Part shown: positions 23,152 through 34,572 of the stretch, piece after piece
Numbering within the stretch: position 1 is the stretch's first letter
Layout of the letters: each line of letters opens with the position of its first letter
Assembly (NCBI GenBank): GCA_030549205.1
Contig: JAUKTV010000005.1
Location: forward strand, 2,294,001 to 2,358,000
DNA length: 64,000 nucleotides
From: Apiosordaria backusii
Lineage: Eukaryota > Ascomycota > Sordariomycetes > Sordariales > Lasiosphaeriaceae
Reading direction: 5' to 3'
Position numbers and translations under genes: made by a program
Notes under the pieces: model-generated
Database searches by the model: none
The model's input: only the letters and a program-made list of their open reading frames with translations
What the model was told of the DNA's origin: nothing

Positions 23152-26100
23152 TTTCTCTCAGTCTCACTGTACCATTACCGACTGTACTAATTCTCTCTCT
23201 TTTTTCTCTGTACATTTTTAGTTTCTTTTTTTTTCTTCTTTTTTTTCATGTACATGACCCGAAGGGGGTCTTCTTCTGCATCTTAGCCGGCGTTGGATTT
23301 TGAGGCTTTTTGGGTCAAGGAAACGGGTCACCATCAGTCGGTCAGGATATCGACTGGACCCTACATCGAAAGATTGGCCATGTCATTCATGCATTTGGAT
23401 GGAGTTTCATACAACAAACAAGATACCACTTTTTTTGTTACAATTTCTTTGGATATGGGGAGCGTCACCGCTACAATTACAGCGGTCCATGGGCAATAGG
23501 TGCCAAATTAGGAAATCCCGAGCTTATACACATGCAAGCAAGGGCTATAGATGGTCAGGCAATGGTCAGACAGACAAAATGAATACGCTTTTCACCCTGT
23601 TCTTCATCTTCAACTGATCTTGTTGTGAAATCGGTCGTTACAGAATAAGCTTCTGTTTTGGCCCCATGCATAAGAAGATCGCACTATGCTTCATCTTCAA
23701 TTGATGTTTTTTTGCGGCATATTTCAAGTAGCTGTACACTCGGGTAAGAAACATTCGAGTCCACGAATGGACAAGTCTGTGTGTAAGTCGAGGACAGGCC
23801 CAAAATGGCATCACCGAGCCACATCGGCAAAACACGGGAATAGGGATGGCCAACACAACTCTGTCTCAACTGTTGAACCCGAGCAAAAAAAGGACACTGA
23901 GAAACGAGGTCGGAGATTGCCGCAGTCACAGAGAGTGGGTGACAAAAAGAAGTCATGAGGCCAGAAAATGGCTGAGGTGTGCGTCGTGCCTGAGCCATTT
24001 GAACCGTCCCTTGCTTCTTTTTGGTTCCTGTACCTGGTGTACCTGCCTGGCACCCCTGTCTGTGGTTCGCTGCACGCACTACCGAAGCCACGCACACCTT
24101 CGTGACTTCTTCCCAGAACACGACCACCCACTGTGTGAAGGTGTAAATGCCGAGCCACACCGAGAACATCGCCGAGCCGAACACATGAGCCGAGACGACA
24201 GCAACAAGCAGAGTATCTCCGTCTCCGCTTCCGATCACCGCAGCCTTCTCTCACTCACACAATGGGCTCACAAGGCGACCACCACAGCTTCAGTATCCCT
24301 TGATTAAACCCTCGATATACGTGGCCCATCACCACCCATCAACTGCACCCTGTCATAGTGTCGCGTGGCCAAGTTGGCCAAGTTCGAGTCAAAAAGGCGG
24401 AAATTACTCACCCTTCAATTGAATGACCAGGTGATTCACGGTGATACACTAACGTAAACCTTGGTTTTTCCATGGTGTTTTCCCGCTCGTCTCTTGGCAC
24501 CCACTCACACCACTCCTTCACCAAGCCCCATTGGTCTTGGCAGGGCAGGTGAACAATCATGCCTGTCCATCATCCAGTCGATGATGACACGCTCTCACAC
24601 TCACATCCACCATGCACGAAAGAGCTGTACCTTGAGCTCATCACCCGGCATACCGGCACTACACTTGTATGTACGGATAGAAGATGACCATTTCCATGGC
24701 AGTTTTCCGTGGCAGCACCGTCTCTCTGATGACACCTCACCTCTTACTTCACCAGAATTATACTCGATACAAAATTACAGCGTAACAACCCCACAACTCT
24801 ACAACGACATCACCCTTCCCATCAAGCATCACATTCCACTCTCTATGTAGAATATATCGCCAGCTACATCGAATGCCCGCCAAGGACTACATTAGCGGTC
24901 AACATCATCCATCCTCCCTTCAAGAACATCTCACGAGTCCAGAAAAAAAAAATTCTTAAAAACCGTCCCATGCCAATTCGATATACGCAACCCGACACAC
25001 ACCTCTTTCACCCACCTATCCAGCACCATCTCCAACTTCCAAGCAACTTCCAAGCCCCCCTCCAAGCCCCCAATTGAAAGCACCTTCTTCCCACTCTTAT
25101 TCTACACTATTTCCAAGTTTTTTCCGTTCCATCCACCCATCCATTTCCATCCTCTCCATCCTCTCCTTCCGCCGCCAACTTGCACAGTACATACTGACTG
25201 CATGGCCCCCGATCCCCCTTCCCTATCCCATCACCCCCCGCCCCCGCATCTTATCCTCATCGGGCATGCCAACATTCAGGAACCACGCTGCCATGTGCTA
25301 CACTACCATGCATTTAGACCCGTGTGAACATCCTCACCGCACTGCTACATACATACAGTACACCCCCTGTTTAATTGTTAGCGTGACACTTCAAAATCGG
25401 CCCCACATTCAAAGACACACAACAACTCAACCACCACCAATTTTAACCAGAAAAAAATGATCCTGCAGTGTTCTTCTTCGAGATTTCTTTAATCTGGTCG
25501 AATTTTTTTTTCAATGTTGCGGTGTTTTTGAGGCAAAACCTGGAAGTTAGGGGGGTTTAAAAAGGTACGCTAAGACCCCTGTCAAGAACCACACTAACAA
25601 TCATTCAGGGGTTGTCCTGTACATGCTGAAAAGAATGAAATGACTTGCATATCAGGCTGGAATACACACACACTCCACGACACTAGCAACCTACCTATGC
25701 AGACAGCTGAGCAGAATATTAAGCTGCAACCTCACGGCTCAACATCCCACTGCTGACGGACGGCTCACGCGGCAGTTCCAGAAAAGCAACACAGACAGAA
25801 GACACTCCTTGGTAGATATTCGGTGAGAACAGGTCAAATGATCATAAGTCATTATCTATCACATCCTTCTACGACAGATTGAAACCACGCAACAAGCTAA
25901 ACCTGTTCCTGTCAAAAAACATAGCAAAGCTGTTCCACCAAGAAAATCTCGCATCACCCTTCCATTACGGAGCATCCTCTTCCCCCCATCGCCCCCTCCC
26001 TCCGCAGGTACCACACACCTTGACCCTTCCCTCCCAGGAAGTGGCGTTGCTAGCTCCCTCTTTAAGCAGGCTAGCATCGGTACCTGACCATCCATCCCCA

Positions 26101-26214
26101 TTCAAACACCACCCAATCTCCTGCAGCAACAGCCTGCCTTCCAAAAAGCATCCCCCACCTCCCCCAGTGTACGTGATATCTGCACCAGATTCCAATCACG
26201 GGACTCGTCCCCTC
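23152..26214. other. Intergenic, convergent with GH35 gene; includes a G-depleted stretch
   Basis: These 3.1 kb hold no recognisable coding gene. From about 24,880 to 25,450 the plus strand is very poor in G (many 60-base lines with 2-5 G) and rich in C, A and T. This asymmetry is typical of transcribed non-coding leaders in fungi. Short frames such as 24461-24850 and 25074-25460 look accidental. Confidence 0.45.
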
Positions 26215-29200
26215 TCAGTACGCGCCCTCCCTACCATCATAATAACTCTCCGCAACATACGACCTCACAGTACCAGGCGGAATCCTCGACGTTCTCACCG
26301 GATGCCCACTCTTCAAACTCAACCATGGAATCCTCGCTCCTCCTTCATTAGGCGCCCAAATCGCAAGTGCAATGTAGTTCTCTGTCCCGTTCGTGTAAAT
26401 TATCCCGTCAGGCACAGGGAATTCCCTTTGAGGCCCTAAATGCGGTATGTACTTGCCAAATTCTGTCATCCGAAGCCCCCAACAAGTTAGCAATTCTTCC
26501 CACACACACATGGAGGACCAAAAGAATGGAGAAAACTTACGGTACCCATTAACCCAAAGCCATACCCGGCAGCCGTTCGTGATGCTTGGATCCTCCGGGT
26601 CCTGGAACTCAAAACTCAGCGGGATATCGTATCTGCCGTCCAGGTTGAACGCCAAATTCGCAGACCAAAACCCCACACCAGGCCTGTCGATCCCATCCTT
26701 GAACGGACCCCTCGAGGTATCCCCTGACGACGGAGCTCCAGGAAGGTGATATCCCATCCTCTCGGCAAACAGCCCTCCCTCGTTCAAAGGTCCCCTCACA
26801 CGATCAGTATAATCCTCCCCCTACGATAAATTCGTTAGCAAAATCTGTTTTTACTCGCTCCGGCGGGAACAATTGGAGCACAGGTATTAAGGGGAGAACA
26901 AGGGTGTTTGTACTTACTTTCCAATTCCCCGTCAACTTCCAGTTGATAGGTATGACGATATCCTTCGCTTGGTCGTCATAAATTCCATAATCCATGATAC
27001 CACGTGGTGACTTCATGTAATTCCTTCCAACCTGCAGGTTCTCTTCCAAGCCCATGTTGTCGACAAGGACTGTGACCGTATAGTTGACCGGATTATCGTA
27101 GTTGACATCCAACTGAGGGAGAATGTAAAGCGTTTGGTTCGCCGCTTCATCAGGACTACCAATCCAGCTGTAAAGAAGCGTGTCGTTAAGCCAAACGGAA
27201 GAAGCATAGCCCACACCGCCTTGCGTGTAGAGATTCAAGATCGCCGAATGCCTTGTCGCCGTGAAGTGACCCCTGAACACGAGGACACCAGAATGAAACC
27301 CATAATCAGAGCCATAGAGCGAGGTTGGGGTCAGCACAAAAGCCGTGTCAGTGTTGTTGGTAGTGAGAAGTGCTTCGGGCCAGGCAGAATCGTCATAGTT
27401 GGACTGAAGTTCAGGCAGAGAGTCACGGTAAGACCATTGCACTCCTGTGACTAGATCCGGTACGGGGCCATTGTTGGGAAACTCGTAGTCAATGACCGCC
27501 ACCCAGTTGCCATGTTCGTTGACAGTGAAATCGACCGGTTCACCGTTCACGGTGAGGTTTCGCGCAAGGAGCGGAACGTTCATGATTTCGAGTGTAGTCG
27601 TCTGATTGAAATCCGCTGTGATCAATAGGTTGGTGGTGACCAGGCCCGGGAGCCAGGTTTCAGAGACTGTACGGATCAGATAGCCGCCGTAAATAATCAC
27701 AGATGACGCTCCTGGCGAGAAGGAAGGCCACACATCGACAGTCCAGTATTTGTAGGCCGAAACTCGATCTATCACAGAGATAGTATTAGTCAAAAAACAC
27801 CCCTCACAATCAAGCTTTTGTGGTACAATACTGACCTTCAAAATAGATGTACACATCATTAACCACCCCCAGCTGTCTTTCTGAAGTGACAGTCCATTGC
27901 ACGACATTCGAATGGTTTGAAGACCAGATCTTGACATCGGGGGTGCTCCAGATGGATGGGCTGTCCCAATCATGAGTGAAGCGAAGTTCATGATATTCGC
28001 CAACGTTGCCGTAAACCACAAGGGTGGTCTTGTTGTAACTGTTCCAAGTGAGGATTTCCGCCGAACAGAAGGTCAAGATATGATCCCCGAAAGGGTAGTC
28101 CGTGACAAGTAATTTAGAGTCGCGACCAGTCAACACGAAGGTCGAAGAAAGCCCAGGCAGTGTGTAATCCCCTGGGCTTGTAGGAAGCCTGAGCGTGAAG
28201 TTGACGTTTTCCGTCTGCCGATAGTCGCGGTGACGAATGACGTAAAAGGTGCCGTTGTCGCCTGTCATCTGGGTTGCAACAACCTGGTTGTCCGTGGAAT
28301 TGATCTCAAAGCCCACTATACCCTCGGTGAAATTTACATTCGGCAGTGCCGTCAAATATCCCGGAGAGACCTTGAAGAAGTTGGCATGAAGCTTGAGCTC
28401 GGAGTATTTGGCGCGGTTTATCGTCCGGTCTTCAGCAATTGCCTGGACATGGTGTCAGTTCATGAAAAGCAGACCACAAGAAATTGGCGTACCGCTCCAT
28501 AGTCATAGCTTGTGTAGACGAAGGGATGCCCCAAGTTACCCCAGTTTGTCCCACCATAGATCTTTTTTGGAAAGGGTCAGTAAACTGCTCTTGAGAAAAG
28601 TTTGCTGGGGGAGACTGACCATGTAGACGTTGAAAATTTTGACACCAGCGGCATAACTGTTCTTGAAGAGAACCCGAGCCTGCACGTCGTCGAACAACTT
28701 CACGCATTCGTCGTATCCAACTGAGCCCCATCTGTCATATGCACCGCCCTAAACATCAAGTGTGTCAGTTCTATGAAATTAAGAGCAACAAACCTTGTTA
28801 GTCTGTCGGCGCTTACTTGACACTGCAAAAGGTCAGCATCTTCAGAAGCCACAGATCAAGTAGGCAAAGGTAACTGATTCTCAGACTGACCTCGGGGATT
28901 GTGTAAGGGGTGCCGGCACTCATATTGAGATGCTTCGCCCAAAGGTCCGTGTAGGTAACATTCTCTGGCCACTCCTTCACCGAACAGTCGAGGCCAAAGG
29001 GGTAGAGGTCATGGCCGTAGATATCTACCTCGCCAACACCGATGCCAGGGCGGCTATTTCCGGCAGGCCAGGCGTCGTTGTTAATGATGGGTATCGTAAT
29101 GCTCGCGTTCTTCGCCTTTTCGATGAGCCATTGCATGTACCCGTTGTCAGGGAAGCCCGTGTAGCTATCAGCGGCGACGCTAAAGACATCGTTAGTTGGG

Positions 29201-30052
29201 TGTCGGAGACAGAACTAGGCCGGGAAAACGAACGTGTATTCGTTCTCTACCTGGTAGAGAATGACCGGCCCCCCCTTGTCAACCTGCCATTTGGCGATAA
29301 GCTCGGCAACTTTGACGGTGTAGCTAGTTTTGATGTTAGCTTTCAGTGTGTTGGTTACCTTGAGAAGAACTTACTTTTCAGCAGCTTGCAGAAACTCGAG
29401 ATCCGCAGTTCGTAGAATTGGCGTGGTTCTCTGCAACCATCCTGGCAATCCGCCGCCAGATACCTCGGCATCTATCAAAGGGTTAGTTGCGTCTTGCTCG
29501 ACTCCCATGAAGCATGATGAAAGATCTCACTGATATAAGGCCCTGGTCTAGCAATGACGTACAAACCACTCAGCTGAGCGGTCTCTAGGAATAACTCCAA
29601 ATCAGACCATCCCACCTCATCCCACACCCCCTTCTTGGGTTCCAACAACATCCAAGGGACATAGAAGCTGATAGCATTGAATCCCATGGCTCTGATCTTG
29701 AACATCACGTCGGACCACAGCTCGGTGGATCGCGGCAGTCGAAAGTAGTGGAACTCTCCGCTGTACAGCATGATCCGTTCGCCATAGACCTTGAGTGAGA
29801 AGTTGTCGTAGGTCACAGCAGGACCTTCCCAGCCTTCAGGGGGGTTTTCAAACGATCCTCATTATAGTGCCAGTAGGAGATGCGCGAAGTCGAGAGTTTC
29901 GGGAGCGGAAGACCCCAGGACCCAGTCTGGGATCCGTTCGTGTGATTGAGCTGCCAAGTGTAGTTTGGCATGACATAGTGCACAGTTGCAAGGGCTGGCG
30001 CAATGAGGATGAAGGCCAAAAACATGGCGATGATGCTGGGGAGTTTCGTCAT
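26215..30052 (-). CDS. Secreted beta-galactosidase, glycoside hydrolase family 35
   Basis: Start ATG 30052 gives a signal peptide (MTKLPSIIAMFLAFILIAPALA). Exons: 30052-29914, 29857-29531, 29471-29375, 29323-29234, 29179-28891, 28822-28817, 28748-28620, 28561-28493, 28442-27836, 27768-26918, 26820-26541, 26462-26215, about 1,043 residues. GH35 signatures are SGEFHYFRLPRS, ARPGPYINAEVSGGGLPGW, the acid/base Glu in YQVENEY, the nucleophile Glu in TPYTIPE-CQGGAYD, and YMIYGGTNWG. Beta-sandwich domains follow, with many N-glycosylation sites. The enzyme removes terminal beta-galactose from plant polysaccharides outside the cell. The first intron (29858-29913) is needed to keep frame but has weak sites (GTCTTC and GAG); a frameshift there is an alternative. 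All other introns have good signals. Confidence 0.9.
28817..28822 (-). other. 6-nt micro-exon of the GH35 gene
   Basis: Between introns 28823-28890 and 28749-28816 lies the hexanucleotide TGTCAA (minus strand), preceded by a TTTTGCAG acceptor and followed by a GTAAGC donor. It encodes Cys-Gln and joins in frame IPE to GGAYDRWG. This restores the family pattern in which the nucleophile Glu is followed by an aromatic or other residue, Gln, then Gly/Ala-Gly/Ser. Without it the conserved Gln is missing. Confidence 0.8.
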
Positions 30053-30842
30053 TGTCCCTTGGGTGTTGACAGTATTACTGTCTCGGGACGGTAGCTGGTG
30101 AGAAGTGACAGTCTTCAGAGGAGCCAACACAGAGGAGAGGATGTTGAGGGAGAAACTTGGAAGATTGCCAGCGAAAGTGCTGGGTGGTGGACATCCTGCT
30201 TGGGAATCGACACTGCCGGGCACTTCCTTCCATATATATGATTGCAACCGGTCCCGAATGGCCCATCGATTTCTAGGCTGCGGCCATACCTAAGGTAACT
30301 TTCATGTACTCGACCGCCTCATCTGGCAGAATGCTCCTGTCTCCGCCTCGAAGGGAGACAGTTTACGTTTTTGTATTGTCAAAGGCAGAGCTACTCATGG
30401 GTACTTGCCTTATCAGCCTAGGATTTGGCGGCATTGTCGATGCTCTTGCCGTCCCATTGCCTGAACAACCCAGTCTGCTAAACTTAAATCCGACCTCTGG
30501 GAAACTCGGATCCATAATTACCCCTCTCGAGCTTTCTCATCTCAATCCTGGGTTCCGACGATGCAAGAAAAGGCGGGAAGCTCGCTGTGTGTTTTTCGAC
30601 AAGATACGGCCGGCGGAATTCACATGGAAAGGCCATGCGATGCCGAGACGGCCACGCGATGCTGAGACGGGACCCTGGAAATGTTTGTGGTTGACAACAT
30701 CTTGTGAGACACCTCAAGTACCATGGCGTTTGACAAGACCAATCTCTGCAGTGATGCCGTTCTGTATTTTTGTCTATCTGAAAATCTCTGATCTGTTGCA
30801 TTTGCCGTATGTTGAAAAAAGAGAACACCAACTGAGAAGGCT
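30053..30842. promoter_or_regulatory. GH35 upstream region with TATA-like box
   Basis: This gap of 790 bases lies between two leftward genes. A TATATAT sequence at 30233-30239 lies about 180 bases before the GH35 start. The plus-strand open frame crossing into the next gene is antisense and not annotated. Confidence 0.4.
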
Positions 30843-32365
30843 TCAAGACGGCGGCTTCTGTCCCCGGAACACAGGCAGCGGGACTGACATGGACATCTTG
30901 GGCGGAGTACCAGCTTCCAGATCTGACCACTCCTCACTAGTGTTACCATCATCGTCAGGCCACTGTGGTACAGATATCATATCGACAGCTACACCATCCT
31001 GCTTCCACACTCGGCCATCCTTCATGACAAAATTGACCTTCCGTAAGGCCTTCTCATCCTTCCGGGGATCTGCATCCAAGGCAATGATATCTGCTCGGTT
31101 CCCCTTCTCAAACCAGCCAAATCTAAACCCAGACAGATCTCCACCGCAAGCCTCCCATCCAGCAACAGTCGCAGCTTCCAGGGCATCCTCCACAGAGACA
31201 CCGCACTGTATCATGATCTCCACCTCTCGTGCATTGAGACCATGATTAAAAGTTCCGGTATCCCCGCCAGCAGCCAGCCTCACACCATGGTCATACGCCC
31301 TCTTGACTCTGAGCTTGCAGGCTTGATACATATCGGCAGGCAGCGTCTCGGCTGTAGCCAAAGTAGGAACCCAGATCGTCTTCTTCTCCACCATTTTGTG
31401 GAAAAGTGTTTGCTCCAACTCGGCGGTATCCTCAAAAATGTGTTCAACCGTCGTGACACCCGCCTCGGCCGCCCACAGAGCGGCCTTGGTTTCCCCAGCA
31501 TGTGCAGCAACAGGAATTTCCGCCAGTTGGGCCTCCTTGACGATAGCTTCCATCTCCTCTTTTGAATACAACGGGACTGCTGGATTCCTCCTCTTGGGTG
31601 GGAACAGAACCTTGCCACCGGGTCCAGGTACATCAGGTGGGAAACGCATCGTTTTCCGGCGGTAGTCCGCGTAGAACTTGATCAAGTCAGCTCCTTCGCC
31701 GACCCTTCTCCTGACGGCAGCTCGTACGCCGTCAGCACCATCAGCAACGTCGGAGGCTCGTGGTACAGAGAGCCCCAGTCCGTTTCCGCCGAGTTTGTTC
31801 TCTACCCGCAGCTCGTAGGAGCCGGAGCTGGCCAGTGCGTCTGTTGCGACAAGCAGTCTTGGGCCGGGAGTCAGACCGCGATTGATACAGTCTCGCAGAT
31901 TGGCGTCAGCATTTCCTAGGGCTTCAGTTCCGAGGTCTCGGTAGGTGGTGTAGCCTGCGAGAAGGGCGGCGCGGGCATGATTGGTTGCGCGGACGATGCG
32001 TTCAAGGGCTGACTGGTCGCGCATTTGTTGGGTGCCATTGCGCTCTCTGTAGTTTTAGTTAGCCACCAAAGCCCCGATCCATCTGGTGAAGCGGGAGCAT
32101 ACTCGTAGGAATGAAGAAAGATATGCGTATGGGAGTCTACGAGGCCCGGAAGCACCACCTTGCCTGTGAGGTCGATGTCTCCATCTTTGGCACTGAAGCC
32201 CTCATTGGCGCGCTCAATTATGCGCACAATCTCGCCAGTTCCGGGGTTGACTTCGATTGAGACATTCTTTGCGAATACCTTCTTTTTCGGGTCGAAAAGA
32301 AGGGAGGTGTGGATTTGGAAGGTGGTTGACGGTATCGTCGAGATGACGGAGTGGGGTTGGCACAT
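30843..32365 (-). CDS. Amidohydrolase-superfamily metal-dependent hydrolase
   Basis: Exons 32365-32103 and 32046-30843 (intron 32047-32102, 56 nt) give 488 residues. The N-terminal beta-sandwich (TSLLFDPKKKVFAKNVSIEV) leads into the metal motif PGLVDSHTHIFLHSYE. Later motifs are ADLIKFYADY with a candidate bridging Lys, PVAAHAGE and TVEHIFED with His ligands, and AAGGDTGTFNHG with the catalytic-type Asp. This pattern fits imidazolonepropionase/prolidase-like amidohydrolases that cleave amide or imide bonds. There is no signal peptide, so a cytosolic enzyme is likely. The substrate is unknown. ATG 32365 was preferred because homologous N-termini begin shortly before the beta-sandwich; the frame is open upstream to 32710. 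Confidence 0.88.
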
Positions 32366-32762
32366 TTCCACTTCGTAGATAGGTGACTTTAGAGGAATGA
32401 GACACAGAATTGAGGGCTCAAGAGTCAAGAAAAGGCAATGTGATCTTGTAGGTCCATGATGGTCACTTATAGATCTTGTGATATTTGAAAAGAACCAATA
32501 AAAGTTGTTGTCTTCGGCCTGCCAGTGCAAGTACTTGAGTGACACCTGTGACAATTCACAAAGTGGCCTTGTGCACCTTGATGGCCAGGCCGTCCGCAAA
32601 CACACCCACTCACCAACACACAACACATACAAAGAAATTTTTACAGCGCACACAAAACCGGAGCGGTGAGATGGGCCTTGGCCATTTTGAAACCAATGTA
32701 TCAATTCCACGCGTTCAAATAATTAATTGCAGTACTCGTACAGTCATAATCCCATCCCATGC
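32366..32762. other. Short intergenic region, amidohydrolase promoter
   Basis: About 400 bases lie between two leftward genes. The region carries CA-rich tracts (acacacccactcaccaacac near 32600) and no recognisable gene. Confidence 0.4.
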
Positions 32763-33296
32763 TCATTTCTGGTTCTTCTTATTGAGCATTGCCTCATCCT
32801 CTGCTTGCAGCTCAGCATCGATCTTGGCGCCTCGAGATGGCTCGTTCCCATGCATCTTGGCCTATGAAAGATGATGTTAGCCAATCTGATAAGATAACCA
32901 AGCATGGTGAGGCGGCTGGATTAAGCCCTATCATCACTCGAAAGCCATCCAGCGATGGTGGTGGCAGCTGAGGAGGACACCTTTTACGTACCGGGAGTGT
33001 GGGGTCCTTCTTGTGAAGAGACGTCTCTAGGGACTCTGGTGGGTCGGAAGACTGGCGCTCTGCTGCGGCGCGGTTGACAAGAGATCGGTTATCCTCTGCA
33101 TTGAATTGTTAGTGCTGCTGAGCGTATTAAACGAAGCTGGGATGGAGGGGGGATCTTTACTGGGATCGTTGTTGTGGTGGGAGTTCGCAACACCTTCGTG
33201 GAATCGGGATTCTGAACCGAGTTCAGAGGACTTGGCGTTTCTCTGGTCGCCGGCCTCATACACCTGGCTGTTTCCGACGTTGGAGTTTCCTGACAT
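32763..33296 (-). CDS. Small hydrophilic protein of unknown function
   Basis: Exons 33296-33161, 33095-32992 and 32861-32763 (introns 65 and 130 nt, both with clean signals) encode 112 residues, beginning MSGNSNVGNSQVYEAGDQ. Composition is highly polar and charged (Asn, Ser, Asp, Glu, Lys) with no hydrophobic core, suggesting disorder. The C-terminal block (DPTLPAKMHGNEPSRGAK followed by IDAELQAEDEAMLNKK) resembles a motif I associate with small fungal proteins of unknown role, but I cannot name the family with certainty. It is divergently placed from the FMP46-like gene across 770 bases. Stress- or dormancy-type hydrophilic proteins look similar, but no function is claimed. Confidence 0.75.
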
Positions 33297-34067
33297 GGCG
33301 AATTATCTGATTGCTCTGGTCTGATAGACTGAGTGAGAAGACAACTGTTGTGGTGAACCAGCAAGAGTCTGACCTGTGCTGTCCCTCAGGGTATATATAT
33401 GACATACAAGAGACTTGTGTAGATCATCCGTTGCTCTCTCACGTCATGGCCTCAGAAAAGCGCAGGAACGGCTTTCTTGGGGCCCCATCTGGCGGGCATG
33501 AGGCTCACTGCGCCGGTTGGAACAGATTGGGTGGTGATGAGAATACGTCATAGACAGATAACACTGAAGGTGATGGGGACATGGAACAAAAAATGGGTCA
33601 CGGATCGACACAAATTTGTCAACAAGATGATACACCGGGCATAAAATAAATAATCTTTATCATCCAACAGCCACAATTGTAGATTGCTTCCCTGACCTGA
33701 TATTATCTCTCTATCTCATTGAAAGATGTGGTGCACAGTGTGACAGTGAGAGCGCCTCAGATCAGACCCAACGGGTTTAGGGCAGAGACACAGACGATGC
33801 TAGCGCCTTGGCAAGGAGCTGGAGCCGAACAAGGATGGAAGCTGCGGCTAATGTCGATCGCCCTAAGGTCTGATTGGTCAGCGCACCCCACTTCAGGAAA
33901 GTGGCCCAAGCTCCCAAGATGCTCACAGTGTTGCCGACGGCGGGCTTCCCTGCATCCACTTCACAACGACATCCAACCACAGTGCAAACAAAGGACCCAG
34001 ACCAACATAACCCCAGATACAACCAGTCAAGCTCAGTAACATCAAGCCCCAGAAAGCTAAAGACAAG
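33297..34067. promoter_or_regulatory. Divergent upstream region of the small protein and FMP46-like genes
   Basis: This 770-base gap contains a TATATATATGAC sequence near 33390-33402, about 95 bases upstream of the small-protein start, usable as its TATA box on the minus strand. No other gene was seen. Confidence 0.45.
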
Positions 34068-34572
34068 ATGGGCTTCTTCGTGAGCAAGCCCCCCAATTCA
34101 CTTGCAATTATGCATTTGCTGACTCGTCTGAACGATACAGCGCAAGACCAAGGATATCATCACCCTTTTTCACAAGGCGAGCTCTCCAGGCTCAAAAAGA
34201 GTGACTGCATTGCTCAAGCAGGTCCAAGTTGAGGCCTCTGAATCGAATACGAGATCCGAGTTTGATCTCGAGGTGACTGAGCTGCCTCCTACCATTGATC
34301 AAGTCAAGACTATCCTCGACTATGTCGGCCAGACCGGCATATCCTCGGTTATCAAGGGCGCCACCACCGAGAACGAGGCGCTCCAAAAGTTCAAGCAGAG
34401 TGCTGACAGCTTCCAGAAACCTTTGGTACATCTAAGTTTCTCTCTTATATTCTTGGGAATGTCACTAACAAGCTAATCTTTGAAGGTTGTTGACTGGGCC
34501 AATGGCAAGGCTCATGCAGGAGAGAATGAGTCGGAGATCCTGAAGATGCTTAACGCTCTTCCCAAGAAATAG
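34068..34572 (+). CDS. FMP46: FMP46-like mitochondrial redox protein (thioredoxin fold, DUF1687)
   Basis: Exons 34068-34079 (MGFF), 34141-34425 and 34486-34572 (introns 61 and 60 nt) give 127 residues. The segment RKTKDIITLFHKASSPGSKR resembles the start of a thioredoxin-fold domain, and VVDWANGKAHAGENESEIL is the conserved end of this fungal family. The usual CxxC is absent; only small polar residues (SSPGS) stand at the equivalent loop. Yeast Fmp46 is a mitochondrial protein of uncertain biochemical role. Mitochondrial location here is by family, as the short N-terminus is not an obvious presequence. Confidence 0.82.

Noticed and set aside
24357..24400. tRNA-like string GTTCGAGTC near 24383
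   Set aside because: No matching stems around it; single motif occurrence only.
30304..31245. 313-codon plus-strand frame
   Set aside because: Its second half is antisense to the well-supported amidohydrolase gene and its sequence has no family features.
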